This document shows, piece after piece, positions 1 through 9,461 of a stretch of DNA of 64,000 nt. Made by a program: the position numbers and the translations under genes. Below the pieces are notes generated by a model. It searched no databases, was not told where the DNA came from, and saw nothing but the letters and a program-made list of their open reading frames with translations. Position 1 is the first letter of the stretch. Each line of letters starts with the position of its first letter. Origin of the DNA: Primula veris (Eukaryota; Streptophyta; Magnoliopsida; Ericales; Primulaceae); the NCBI GenBank assembly GCA_963682055.1, contig OY821742.1, positions 28,243,060 through 28,307,059 of the forward strand, read 5' to 3'.

Positions 1-3000
1 TGGGCTTCAACCCCATTCCCCTCGATGAAACTTCAACTCCTACCTGAGTCAAGCCTTTTGTAAATGGATCCGCTATATTGTCTTTAGATCTCACAAAATC
101 TAAGGACACCACACCGTTAGCTAACAATTCTCTTACGGATTTATGTCTCCGACGAATATGTCGGGACTTTCCATTATACATATGATCCTGCGCCCGTCCA
201 ATAGCCGACTGACTATCGCAGTGCATGCTTATTGCTGGGACAGGTTTCGGCCACATTGGAATTCCTTCCAGAAAGCTTCTCAGCCAATCAGCCTCTTCTG
301 TTGCTAGATCCAACGCTATGAACTCAGATTCCATAGTTGATCTAGCTATGCACGTCTGCTTGGATGATCTCCATGAGACAGCTGCTCCTCCCATCACGAA
401 CACATATCCGCTAGTGGATCGTGTACTGTTGGAATCCGAGATCCAGTTTGCATCAGAATACCCTTCCAGTACAGCTGGATATCTGGTATAATGCAACCCT
501 CGGTCTGCTGTGTATCTCATGTATCTGAGAAGTCTCATGATGGCCTTCCAGTGTTCCTCATTGGGATTACTGGTGTACCTACTCAGTCTACTCACTGAGT
601 TGGCTATGTCTGGTCTAGTACAGTTCATGACGTACATCAGACTGCCTATTATTCGAGAATATTCCAATTGTCTCACACTCTCCCCAAAGTTCTTTTTCAG
701 GGTGGTTGAGATCTCTATCGGAGTTCTGGATGTAGCTCTACTATCTTTATCAAATTTGTCAAGCATCTGTCTGACATAGTGAGTTTGAGATAGCGCATAT
801 CCGTCTGATGTCTTGGTAATTTTCATACCAAGTATAACATCAGCGACACCCAAGTCTTTCATCTCGAATTTTTGTGACAACATTTTCTTAGTGGAGTTGA
901 TGTTATCAATACTCCCTATTATAATCATGTCATCTACGTAGAGGCAGACTACCACGTAGTCCTTTTCATTTCCTTTTACGTAGACGCATTTGTCACATTC
1001 GTTTATCCGAAAACCGTTTGATAGCATCACTCTATCAAATTTTTCGTGCCATTGTTTAGGTGCTTGTTTAAGTCCATACAAGGACTTCACAAGTTTACAC
1101 ACCTTGTGAGCTTTACCTGGAACCACAAACCCTTCCGGTTGTTCCATGTAAATTTCCTCTTCCAACTCACCATTCAAGAACGCCGTTTTAACATCCATTT
1201 GATGTATTTCCAGATCGAACAGTGCTGCGAGAGCAATGACTATCCGGATTGACGTCTTCCTGGAGACAGGAGCATAGGTGTCGAAATAGTCGACACCTTC
1301 GGTTTGTCTAAAACCTTTCACTACAAGCCTAGCCTTGTATTTCTCGATTGTTCCATCGAGCTTTCTCTTCCTCTTGAAGATCCACTTGTGTCCTAGTGGC
1401 TTACACCCGGGTGGTAGATCCACTAGTTCCCAAGTGTGATTTTGTAATATCGATTCAACCTCATTGTTGATCGCTTCCTCCCAATATTGGGCTTCCGGGG
1501 ATGACATTGCTTGTTTGAATGTCGCCGGTTCGCCTTCTATCATGAAGGTTACAAAATCTGGACCGAAAGTCGTTTCCTTTCTAGCCCTTTTACTACGTCG
1601 AGGCTCTTCTTCTTCTTCCTCCAACGGTTCACTTGCCCCCACATTTTCCTCACTGTTTGACTCCTCAGTCTCTACAGTTACGGAAGACTTGCGGGGAAAG
1701 ATCTCCTCGAAGAAAGAAGCTTCTCGAGCTTCGATGATAGTATCTGCATGCACATCGGGATTATCCGACTTGTGCACGAGAAAACGATAAGCACTACTGT
1801 TTTGTGCATATCCTATGAACACACAGTCTACCGTCTTTGGCCCTATTCTCGTTCTTTTAGGAAGCGAGACAAGGACCTTCGCGAGACAACCCCAAACCCT
1901 TAAGAATTTATAGCTCGGCCTATGGCCTTTCCATAGTTCATAAGGTGGTTTATCACGTTTCTTATGTGGTAGCTTGTTCAATACATAGTTGGCGGAAAGC
2001 AGCGCTTCCCCCCACATGTTCTGGGGTAACCCAGAACTTATTAACATAGCATTCATCATTTCCTTGAGCGTCCTATTCTTACGCTCGGCAACCCCATTCT
2101 GCTCCGGAGAGTATGGGGCTGTCGTTTGATGTATAATGCCATTTTCTGCGCATATCTGCGCAAACGGTGCTTCGTATTCACCGCCTCTATCACTCCTCAA
2201 TATTTTAATCTTTTTATTGAGTTGATTCTCTACTTCGGTCTTATAAAGAGCGAATTTCTCTACCGCTTCGTCTTTACTTCTCATTAAGTAGACATAGCAG
2301 TATCTAGTACAATCATCTATAAACGTGATGAAATACTTTTTCCCTCCTCGCGTTTGTATAAACTTTAAGTCGCATACATCCGTGTGTATTAGACCGAGAG
2401 GTTCAGTACTTCGTTCAATATGTTGATACGAAGACTTGGTTAATTTTGCTTCAACACAAACCTCACATTTATGTTGTTTATCAAATACAAAATTAGGTAG
2501 TAGATTCAGTGATATTAATTTCTTCATAGAATTAGCATTCACATGACCTAATCTACCATGCCATAAATTAAATGAATCGCAAGAATAAGCAAACGAAGTT
2601 TTATTGGCCACTTGGGCAACATTCACGATTACATTATTCTTGGTACTGGCCTCAGCCTTAGTACCCTCAATAGCTAACTCGGCTTTAGGAGCCGGAGTAC
2701 CAACATTTAATTTAAACATGCCGTTGGTCATATAGCCACGGCCTACATACATTCCGTTTAAAGTGATTACAATTTTTGCAGATTCAAATACAAGTTTAAA
2801 TCCTTTGTTCACCATCACGGACCCGGAAACCAGATTCTTGCGAATTTCTGGCACATGGAGCACGCCATTCAGTGTGAGCTCCTTTCCCGATGTCATCTTC
2901 AGCAGCACGGTTCCTTTTCCTTCCACCCTGGAAGTAGCCGAGTTCCCCATGAAGCAGCTCTCATTGTCCACGGCCGTATAGGTCTTGAACATCCATTTGC

Positions 3001-4267
3001 TGGCACAGATGTGACTAGTGGCGCCTGTGTCCAGCCACCATTCCTTTGGGTTGCTCCCCACCAGGTTCACTTCCGAGACCACAGCACTCAGGTGCATATA
3101 GTCATGTCCAGCATCATCTCCTCCCTCAGCCACATTAGCTTGAGCAGGTGCCCTCTTCCTCCCTTTCCCTTGGAACTTCCTCTTTGGGGGGGGTTTGGGC
3201 TTGTCGGTGCGCATCTTACAATCCGCGGCACGATGGCCCGGTTTGTTGCACACAAAGCAGTCTCCCATGAATTTCTTCTTGAGAGAGGCACCGACTCCGC
3301 TGTCAAAGCGTTTCCGCTTAGACACAGCGTCCTCAACCACATGGGCCTTGGCAACCGCGTTGCCTGCTCCGCCACCGCCTTTCCTTCCGGATTGGCGGTT
3401 GCTTTGCTCAACATTGAGCCTCTCAATGAGTCCCTCCAAGGTCATAGCCTTTCGCTTGTGTTTCAGGTAGTTTTGAAACTCTTTCCAAGAAGGTGGCAGT
3501 TTCTCAATCATTAATGCCACTTGGAAAGGTTCGTTGATAACTAGCCCTTCAACCTCAAGCCTATGGTATATGAGTTGGAGTTCCTCAACCTGCTCGATAA
3601 CACTCTTCCCATCAGTCATCATGTACTCGTGAAAGTCCGTGACGACAAATTTCTTTGCGCCAGCGTTATTCACTTTGTACTTTCGTTCGAGAGACTCCCA
3701 AAGCTCCTTTGCAGAAGCCTTGGGCTCGAATACACTGAAGAGAGTGTCATCCAGAGCACACAGGATGTAGTTCCGGCATAGGTAGTCGCCGTGTTTCCAC
3801 GCTTCCACCGCCGAAACCGTCTGCACGTCCTCATCGTCCTCGCTTAGGACGGGTGCAGACTCCTTAAGAAACCGGGTCAGATTAAGGGCAGTTAAATAAA
3901 ACAGCATCTTTTGCTGCCAACGTTTGAAGTTGTTGCCCCTAAACTTTTCCGGTCTCTCCAGTTGAGAGGTTGGCAACATTGGCATCGCCGGTGTTGCCGG
4001 AGCCTTGCCCTTTGCCCTGGCTGCAGCCACAAGCGCTGCCTTGGCCGCAGCCTTAGCAGCAGCCTGTGCTGCGGCCGCAGCCGCAGCCATAGCATCAGCC
4101 TCTGCCGCAGCAGCGTCGGCCGCAGCCTTTGCCGCAGCAGCTTCGGCCTCAGCCTGAGCCTGAGCCCCCCCACTCGCAGCGCTCGCATTGTTATGGCTAC
4201 TGCCAATCACAAGTGCGCCCTGCACGTTTTCCGAAGAAACGGTGGGTATTTGATCCTCATTAGTCAT
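1..4267 (-). CDS. Ty1/copia Gag-Pol polyprotein of element Cop1, intact as far as seen, cut by the left window edge
   Basis: On the minus strand a single frame runs from the ATG at 4267-4265 to the window edge: 1422 codons with no stop or frameshift. The N-terminus has an alanine-rich stretch (about residues 29-88), then a UBN2-type Gag region. A CX2CX4HX4C zinc knuckle spans residues 337-350. The protease motif DTGA starts at residue 413. A GAG-pre-integrase HxxxC-type region lies near 570-600. The integrase triad is D630, D693 and E728, the reverse transcriptase YVDD is at 1110-1113, and RNase H motifs run to about residue 1405. Every catalytic motif checked is present. Comparison with the related Cop5 suggests the stop lies only a few codons beyond the edge. 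Gag packages the RNA; Pol cleaves, copies and integrates it. This is the best candidate in the window for an autonomous element; its 3' LTR is not visible, so age and activity cannot be judged. Confidence 0.93.
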   Translation of the reverse strand, partial: MTNEDQIPTVSSENVQGALVIGSSHNNASAASGGAQAQAEAEAAAAKAAADAAAAEADAMAAAAAAAQAAAKAAAKAALVAAARAKGKAPATPAMPMLPTSQLERPEKFRGNNFKRWQQKMLFYLTALNLTRFLKESAPVLSEDDEDVQTVSAVEAWKHGDYLCRNYILCALDDTLFSVFEPKASAKELWESLERKYKVNNAGAKKFVVTDFHEYMMTDGKSVIEQVEELQLIYHRLEVEGLVINEPFQVALMIEKLPPSWKEFQNYLKHKRKAMTLEGLIERLNVEQSNRQSGRKGGGGAGNAVAKAHVVEDAVSKRKRFDSGVGASLKKKFMGDCFVCNKPGHRAADCKMRTDKPKPPPKRKFQGKGRKRAPAQANVAEGGDDAGHDYMHLSAVVSEVNLVGSNPKEWWLDTGATSHICASKWMFKTYTAVDNESCFMGNSATSRVEGKGTVLLKMTSGKELTLNGVLHVPEIRKNLVSGSVMVNKGFKLVFESAKIVITLNGMYVGRGYMTNGMFKLNVGTPAPKAELAIEGTKAEASTKNNVIVNVAQVANKTSFAYSCDSFNLWHGRLGHVNANSMKKLISLNLLPNFVFDKQHKCEVCVEAKLTKSSYQHIERSTEPLGLIHTDVCDLKFIQTRGGKKYFITFIDDCTRYCYVYLMRSKDEAVEKFALYKTEVENQLNKKIKILRSDRGGEYEAPFAQICAENGIIHQTTAPYSPEQNGVAERKNRTLKEMMNAMLISSGLPQNMWGEALLSANYVLNKLPHKKRDKPPYELWKGHRPSYKFLRVWGCLAKVLVSLPKRTRIGPKTVDCVFIGYAQNSSAYRFLVHKSDNPDVHADTIIEAREASFFEEIFPRKSSVTVETEESNSEENVGASEPLEEEEEEPRRSKRARKETTFGPDFVTFMIEGEPATFKQAMSSPEAQYWEEAINNEVESILQNHTWELVDLPPGCKPLGHKWIFKRKRKLDGTIEKYKARLVVKGFRQTEGVDYFDTYAPVSRKTSIRIVIALAALFDLEIHQMDVKTAFLNGELEEEIYMEQPEGFVVPGKAHKVCKLVKSLYGLKQAPKQWHEKFDRVMLSNGFRINECDKCVYVKGNEKDYVVVCLYVDDMIIIGSIDNINSTKKMLSQKFEMKDLGVADVILGMKITKTSDGYALSQTHYVRQMLDKFDKDSRATSRTPIEISTTLKKNFGESVRQLEYSRIIGSLMYVMNCTRPDIANSVSRLSRYTSNPNEEHWKAIMRLLRYMRYTADRGLHYTRYPAVLEGYSDANWISDSNSTRSTSGYVFVMGGAAVSWRSSKQTCIARSTMESEFIALDLATEEADWLRSFLEGIPMWPKPVPAISMHCDSQSAIGRAQDHMYNGKSRHIRRRHKSVRELLANGVVSLDFVRSKDNIADPFTKGLTQVGVEVSSRGMGLKP

Positions 4268-4617
4268 CTGAAATGACAATATAAAACCGTTTAGTTTCTC
4301 GCAAGAAACCTAAATTCTTTATCGCAAATACTAATTATAACTTAATTAGATTGCTTTAAAAGAATAAAAACCAATGAAAGAGATTCTAGCGTGAAAATCA
4401 AATCACTTTTGATTTCACTAAGAATTCTTTATAGTATTCTAGAATAAAAGAGATTAAAACCCAATTCGGATTTATTCTATGTGCAAATTTCAATTTCTAG
4501 AAAACTAGCAATGATTTTGCGAGAATAAAAACCGAGACGTCAACAACAATAAAATAAAAAGAAAAGTCCTTTCTTATTTCGAAAATAGAAAAACCAAAAA
4601 ATAATATTGTTTAAGAT
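4268..4617 (-). other. Untranslated leader of Cop1 between LTR and Gag
   Basis: This is about 350 bases of AT-rich DNA between the inner LTR end (4618) and the Gag start (4267). The usual initiator-Met primer site, TGGTATCAGAGC on the element strand, is not at the LTR edge; the element strand there begins ATCTTAAACA. The family may use another tRNA or an internal tRNA fragment as primer. No ORF of note. Confidence 0.6.
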
Positions 4618-4753
4618 TGTTGGGTTTTGGTACTATTTCGAATACAATAATGAAAGGACAATAAATAAAAGAGACAGGAACGCAAAGGAAATAAACAATT
4701 TTATTTCTCACAATTGGAATATGAATTACAATTCCTGACTCAACAAATAAATA

Positions 4754-5040
4754 AAACTGCTGGACTGAAATAAAGAAACTGCCGGACTGTTTTAAAGAAA
4801 CTGCCGGACTGGTTTTACAGAAACTGCCGGACTGGTTTTACAGAAACTGCCGGACTGGTTTTAACAAACTGCCGGACTGGTTTTAAACAAAACTGCCGGA
4901 CTGGTTTTAACAAACTGCCGGACTGGTTTTAAACAAACTGCCGGACTGGTTTTGAACAAAACAAACTGGACTGGTTTTAAAGCATAAAAAACTGCCGGAC
5001 TGGTTTTTAACAAATAAAAAACTGCCGGACTGTTTTTTGT
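4754..5040. repeat. LTR minisatellite, about 12 units containing CTGCCGGACTGG
   Basis: About 12 imperfect units of 22-30 bp share the core AAACTGCCGGACTGG followed by a TTTTAAACA-like spacer. The array sits in the downstream third of the Cop1 LTR. A shorter, more degraded array of the same core (CTGCTAGACTGG, CTGCCGGACAG) is at about 39195-39320 in the Cop5 LTR, so the minisatellite belongs to the family and predates both insertions. Confidence 0.85.
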
Positions 5041-5463
5041 AAATACTGGAAATTACAGAACTGAAAAGTAAATAACAGAATCGAAAGACTGAAAGTAAAC
5101 AGTACTGAAATGTAAATACAGAAAAGAAACAGTACAGGAAAGTAAATTACAGAAATGAAACGGTACTGAAATGAAATGGACAGAAAGTAAAAGACTGAAA
5201 AATAAATAACATAAAGTAAAAGAAGAGGCAACTGCTGAGCAGTTTCCCTTAAACAATATTTCCCGAACCACCTTTAAAGGTTTCTGGTTTCGGGACTTTG
5301 TTCCCAAGGTACAACTTCTATCTCAGAGTGGCTCGTATGGAAACCGGCACCGAACCACAGGTCGAGCTGTTGGTGGTGCGGTTCTCTCTCACTAAGTGTA
5401 TGCTTATGCTTATGCTGTGAGTTGTGTGTATGATGGTGTGCTGAAATGAGAGGGGGATGGCTG

Positions 5464-5472
5464 CCTTTTATA
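5464..5472 (-). promoter_or_regulatory. TATA box of the Cop1 LTR
   Basis: The minus strand reads TATAAAAGGCAGCC, a strong plant TATA box. Cop5 has TATAAATAGGCAGC in the aligned place (39751-39758). Transcription would run leftward through R/U5 and the minisatellite into Gag. Confidence 0.7.
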
Positions 5473-5653
5473 GGCTCTACTGAAACCGCAACCATAAATG
5501 TTGGTCTTTAATTCTGGGAGTTACACCCCCAGAATCCGCTCAATCAATTCTGAAACCGCAGCATTTACTCTCATTCATTGCTGACGTTTCTCTTGCTGGA
5601 AACTCTAGGGACTCCTTTTGTATTTTATACAAAACTCCCTATTCGGGTTTGGA

Positions 5654-5928
5654 CCCGAGACCCGAGACCCGAGACATTCCCCAAATCCCAAATCCCAAAT
5701 CCCAAATCCCAAATCCCAAATCCCAAGCCCGTGCCCGTGCCCGTGCCCGTGCCCGTGCCCGTGCCCGTGCCCGTGCCCGAGACCCGAGACCCGAGACCCG
5801 AGACCCGAGACCCGAGACCCGAGACCCGAGACCCGAGACCCGAGACCCGAGACCCGAGACCCGAGACCCGAGACCCGAGACCCGAGACCCGAGACCCGAG
5901 ACCCGAGACCCGAGACACGAGACACGAG
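5654..5928. repeat. Composite G/C-rich microsatellite: CCCGAGA, CCCAAAT, CCCGTG, CCCGAGA
   Basis: In order: 3 units of CCCGAGA (5654-5674), about 6 of CCCAAAT (about 5680-5726), 8 exact units of CCCGTG (5728-5775), 20 exact units of CCCGAGA (5776-5915), then CACGAGA-type decay. On the minus strand, the sense strand of Cop1, this gives GGG every 6 or 7 bases for about 260 bases, a strong potential G-quadruplex array. It lies 180-460 bp upstream of the TATA box, in U3. Open frames here in several phases on both strands are products of the repeat, not genes. Confidence 0.97.
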
Positions 5929-6842
5929 CGAGCGCGCGTGTGTGGTACACACTAATACTCTTAGGTGTATGTGGACATGTTAGTTTAATAACTACATGGG
6001 TTGGTATGGTATATATATTGTAAGATTAACTCTTAATCTTCCAATATGGGATTATACTAAATGGTTTTTCTCATTAACCATTTCGTTTTTCCAGATTTGA
6101 GCTTCCGAGGTACCAACTTTGAAGCCACTTTGTATTCACACCCATTCTCCGAATAGGTCATGTGATATACCGTTACGAAGCTCATCACACGGGCTACTCA
6201 ACCACGTTGATTACGGTATAAACAACTCAGCGCTGTTACACGAAATAATGACTCGAAGTTGGTCCAGTGACCATTCGGAAACACCCATGTTTTCACATGT
6301 TTTTCCAACAATTCTTTCTTGTCCCTATGAAATATTAATAGCTTAATTAGAATTAGGTATGAGATGAATAAATGAAATATAGTAATCGTTATACAAAGAA
6401 TTACCAATCAAATGCCAAAAAATACATCACAAATACATGAATGAACTGAATTTCAGACTCTTTGGTGAAAAGTTAAAACTTGTCAATTCTTAATGGAAAG
6501 TATTCTAAAATCAATATTCTTGGTGATAAAGTTGGTTCAGATTGCCGTTTTACTCTGATTGACACAAAAATATGAAAATAGTAATGGAATGGGTCTGTTG
6601 AATCATCTTGGAATGGGTTTGTTGAATCATCTACAGAAGAGTACAATGGTTATGTCATTGAGATACTACTACGGGTTTTATATGTTTCAAATTGATAAAC
6701 AGTTGAACACCATGTTGACTTGGGACAGTAAAAATATTTTATTTTGGTCAAGTAGTATATAATTTGTTTTTTCCAAATTTTAAAGTTTACAAAATTATTC
6801 TAGTTGTTTTGTATTTCTTGGCCTTAAATAATCTAGCACAAT

Positions 6843-7002
6843 ATGATGTTCTTAGTATAGACTAGAAAACCTACACTAAATAAACCGATTTTCGTATGCT
6901 CTTTAGTCTTTACATACTTCGAATGATGTTCTTAGTATCGACTAGAAAACCTATACTAAATAAACCGATTTTCGTATGCTCTTTAGTCTTTACATACTTC
7001 GA
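6843..7002. repeat. 80-bp tandem duplication
   Basis: Two adjacent 80-bp copies begin ATGATGTTCTTAGTAT at 6843 and 6923 and differ at about two positions. They lie inside copy A, with no coding potential seen. Confidence 0.9.
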
Positions 7003-7554
7003 AGCAAATTTGGGATGGTGCCTTCCTATTTAAACTTCAAAGTATAATGCAAAATAAATACTATAATATGATGCGGTCCTCTGAATTTCTGATATCATTT
7101 CTAAACAAATCAAACTAAAAAGAATGATTGAATACTAGATTTCATAACATACTTGAAATAGCTTCAAACAGTACAATCAAGTTTGTATGCGTAGGATAGT
7201 CCTCTATCATTTAAAGGCGAAACAGTCTACCACATTCGAACTTTTGCTGGTTTTCAAATTTACTGAAATTGAGGTGAAAAGCACAAACAATACAAATGGA
7301 TTAGAGCACATATATTTGTTCCCTGCCCAAATACTCTATGTTCCCTCGACAATTTTGCTTCATGTGAACTAATACATCAATTTATCCTGTTTAAACTACG
7401 AAGTAAGATACTAAGTAAAATCCCCACAATTTCCCCATACAAAATTTCCTAGTGTCTGACATCACCGTTTAATAAAATCTGATACAACTAGGAAAAAAAA
7501 CTCCACTTCAACTCTCCCATATTCTTTATAGACTTCGAACAAAAATGCACTCAC

Positions 7555-7656
7555 CATTCCTCAAAAGGGCAGTTTGGGTTATGTTTACAAACTCTACAAA
7601 GAACATAACTACAGCAGGTACTGAAGCCATTAAAAGAACACCCAAATGTTTGTACT
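7555..7656 (-). other. Exon-like hydrophobic segment in copy A
   Basis: On the minus strand a 102-nt segment is bounded by an acceptor-like CTTCTAG and a donor-like GTGAGTGC. It reads 33 complete codons, KHLGVLLMASVPAVVMFF and onward, a plausible membrane segment. The length keeps frame (symmetric exon). Not recognised; it may be a relic exon of the copy A gene. Confidence 0.35.
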
Positions 7657-9040
7657 CTAGAAGACCAGAACTAGTAATTAAAATTAATATATAGTTGGAA
7701 GAAAGAAACATATACCTTTTATCTATCTGGTAAATTGCTTATTCGCTATGAGAAATGTTACTTGATGATAATCTACTTTATCTTTTTTGCCTTCATCTTC
7801 TTCCGATTCTTCCTTCCCTTCATCCTCTACCATTTTGTTGGAGTGTGTGCTGTTGTTTTGTTAAATGAAACATTTCTAAATAAGAGAACTTGTGAAGAAA
7901 CTAAGAACCTTTATATACAAAGGTTCATATCTAGGGTTAAACGAGTACGTAAATTCATGACTCGCTTAAAATAAACCATCTCTTCGAAGCAAGCTTAAGC
8001 ACTGTCAAACGGTTTTTATTTTAAATTCGATGTATGAGGTTGACACTTAAAGGAAATACAAGAAGTATGTTAACTGCTAAGAATAAACAAGGAAAAGCTA
8101 GGGGAACGGGAAGTAGTGGACTATAGTTGTTAATAATATAATTCGATCTACTAAATTAAGTAAACTGTGGTAAGAAACGTATATTTAAACAAATAAGCTT
8201 AGGGATATAATGAATAGTATTACAAAAGAAGGTATTTAAACATCTTAACCACACTAGCTTGTGTTGGAACAATTGATTTTGCTCCGATAACTTTTGCAAG
8301 TTGAAAATATGCAACAGTAAAAACAGATTATTGTTGGTACCACCCACGAAACATATAACTAAAACAAAGACTACAGACTAAATCATTTGACATCCATCTA
8401 CAGCAACCAGAGAAATCCACCACATTTATGGAAACATACTAATCGAGACATAACTTAAGTTTTGCGTCGTAGGAGGCTCATGTGAATTTAAGCAACATTA
8501 TAGCAAAAAGTCTGCTGCTAAACTATTTCAAAAATTAGCCACACTCATTTAACCAATATAAACCAATAAATGACATTTTCTTTAGTGTTTACTTTGTACT
8601 CAGCTTTAATGATAAACATTATACACAGGAGCCTCATACCCTCATCTAATCATTTCTCAAACATAAGAAGCAAAAGTTGTTATCTAATTCTCGTTTTGTT
8701 CTTCATTTTCGACAATAACAAACGGTCATCTCAAAGCAAGATATGGATAAGTTGAACTGTTACTCATTGGCGAGAAAATCCAACAGGGAACTGAACCTTT
8801 ATTTGGCTTCAGTTCCAAAATTACAAAAGTTGTACCTCACGCTTATACAAAAAATCTTACATTTATATACTAAATGTGCCATATCCATTTGCTCTCAAGT
8901 GCGGTGTAAGGAGATACATTACTTAAAAAAGCTCGACTTGAAAGAGGAAAAATCTCCAACTGGTAATTTATTAACTTTTAATATGCTGAAAAGATTCATT
9001 GACAGTATCGTAAATATGAAAGGAATATACCAAGCCTCAT

Positions 9041-9434
9041 TGTTGAAATTATAAGTTGTTTGGTTTTATTTGGTCCATTAGTTTATTTTTGTTGGGCTAA
9101 TAAGTTTTTGGGGCTTCTATGTAATTAGAATAAGCTAGCCCAATTTCTAGATTATTCTACAAGTTCTAAAAGTATCTAGAATAGTCCTTGAGTAGAATAT
9201 TATAAAGAATATGCTTAGAAAATTCTAGAGACGATTTTGGACCGTCAGATTATTTTGATCTCCACCGTTGTTTGTGGTGGAGAAATAGTATAAATAGGTG
9301 GTACTTCCACCATTTGTATTACCACCAAAAAAAAGAAGAAAAAATATATATAAAAAGTTTTTTTTCCCCTTTTATATTTCGGTTCGTGTGTTTTCGTTTT
9401 TAGCCTTCCCGATCCCTTTAAATACTTTCCAACA
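9041..9434 (+). repeat. 5' LTR of Cop2
   Basis: 394 bp, TGTTGAAATT...CTTTCCAACA. It contains the inverted motif TCCACC / GGTGGA around 9261-9281 and 9299-9312 flanking the TATA box. Confidence 0.96.
9289..9296 (+). promoter_or_regulatory. TATA box of the Cop2 LTR
   Basis: TATAAATA in the context GAAATAGTATAAATAGG, repeated identically in the 3' LTR. It is positioned to start the genomic RNA in the last third of the LTR. Confidence 0.75.
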
Positions 9435-9435
9435 G

Positions 9436-9447
9436 TGGTATCAGAGC
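9436..9447 (+). other. Primer binding site of Cop2
   Basis: TGGTATCAGAGC, complementary to the 3' end of initiator methionine tRNA, starts one base after the LTR. A GTG-started reading that would overlap this site is not a credible translation start. Confidence 0.92.
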
Positions 9448-9461
9448 CTGTCGGTCCCAAA

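Larger units (their letters stand above)
4618..6310 (-). repeat. 5' LTR of Cop1 (1693 bp)
   Basis: On the plus strand the segment starts TGTTGGG and ends TTCCAACA, the inverted TG...CA termini of a Copia LTR. It aligns in blocks with the 933-bp LTR of Cop5 (39021-39953): the CTGCCGGACTGG minisatellite end, the block around CCCAAGGTACAACTTC / GGTCGAGCTGTTGGTGG, and the TTTTCCAACA terminus. Much of the extra length is a G-rich microsatellite and flanking DNA in U3 that Cop5 lacks. The TATA box is at 5464-5472. The matching 3' LTR would lie left of the window. Confidence 0.85.
6311..9040 (-). pseudogene. Gene-like repeat copy A, downstream (3') part
   Basis: This stretch is shared in blocks with copies C (35640-38119), B (45766-46942) and D (60735-63260), all in the same orientation. 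An acidic exon-like stretch on the minus strand (about 7835-7740) begins MVEDEGKEE and is aligned to MVEDEVKDR in copy D. A second exon-like segment is listed at 7555-7656. A block at 8460-8990 matches 61525-61960 in D and 45770-46190 in B. Frames are broken and I do not recognise the family. The minus-strand direction is inferred from the promoter-like 5' end at 13912-14483 and at copy D. The unit is cut at 9040 by insertion of Cop2. Confidence 0.45.

Noticed and set aside
225..4276. Several plus-strand frames of 60-220 codons across the left end
   Set aside because: They are antisense shadows of the continuous minus-strand Gag-Pol of Cop1, which has all the family motifs.
3892..4276. Leu/Arg- or Cys/Ser-rich small proteins on either strand
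   Set aside because: They are alternative phases of the GCN-rich alanine tract in the Cop1 Gag.
4754..5040. CRISPR array
   Set aside because: Units are imperfect, spacers are not unique, and the array lies in a plant LTR.
5680..5915. Interstitial telomere
   Set aside because: The units are CCCAAAT and CCCGAGA, not the plant telomere CCCTAAA; only the 7-bp period is shared.
5578..6023. Long overlapping frames on both strands around the heptamer array
   Set aside because: Simple repeats with 6- or 7-bp units lack stops in many phases; the predicted peptides are only repeat translations.
9435..9461. GTG start of the Cop2 polyprotein at the LTR edge
   Set aside because: Those codons are the primer binding site; plant mRNAs start at AUG, and the first ATG at 9462 aligns with the start of Cop6.
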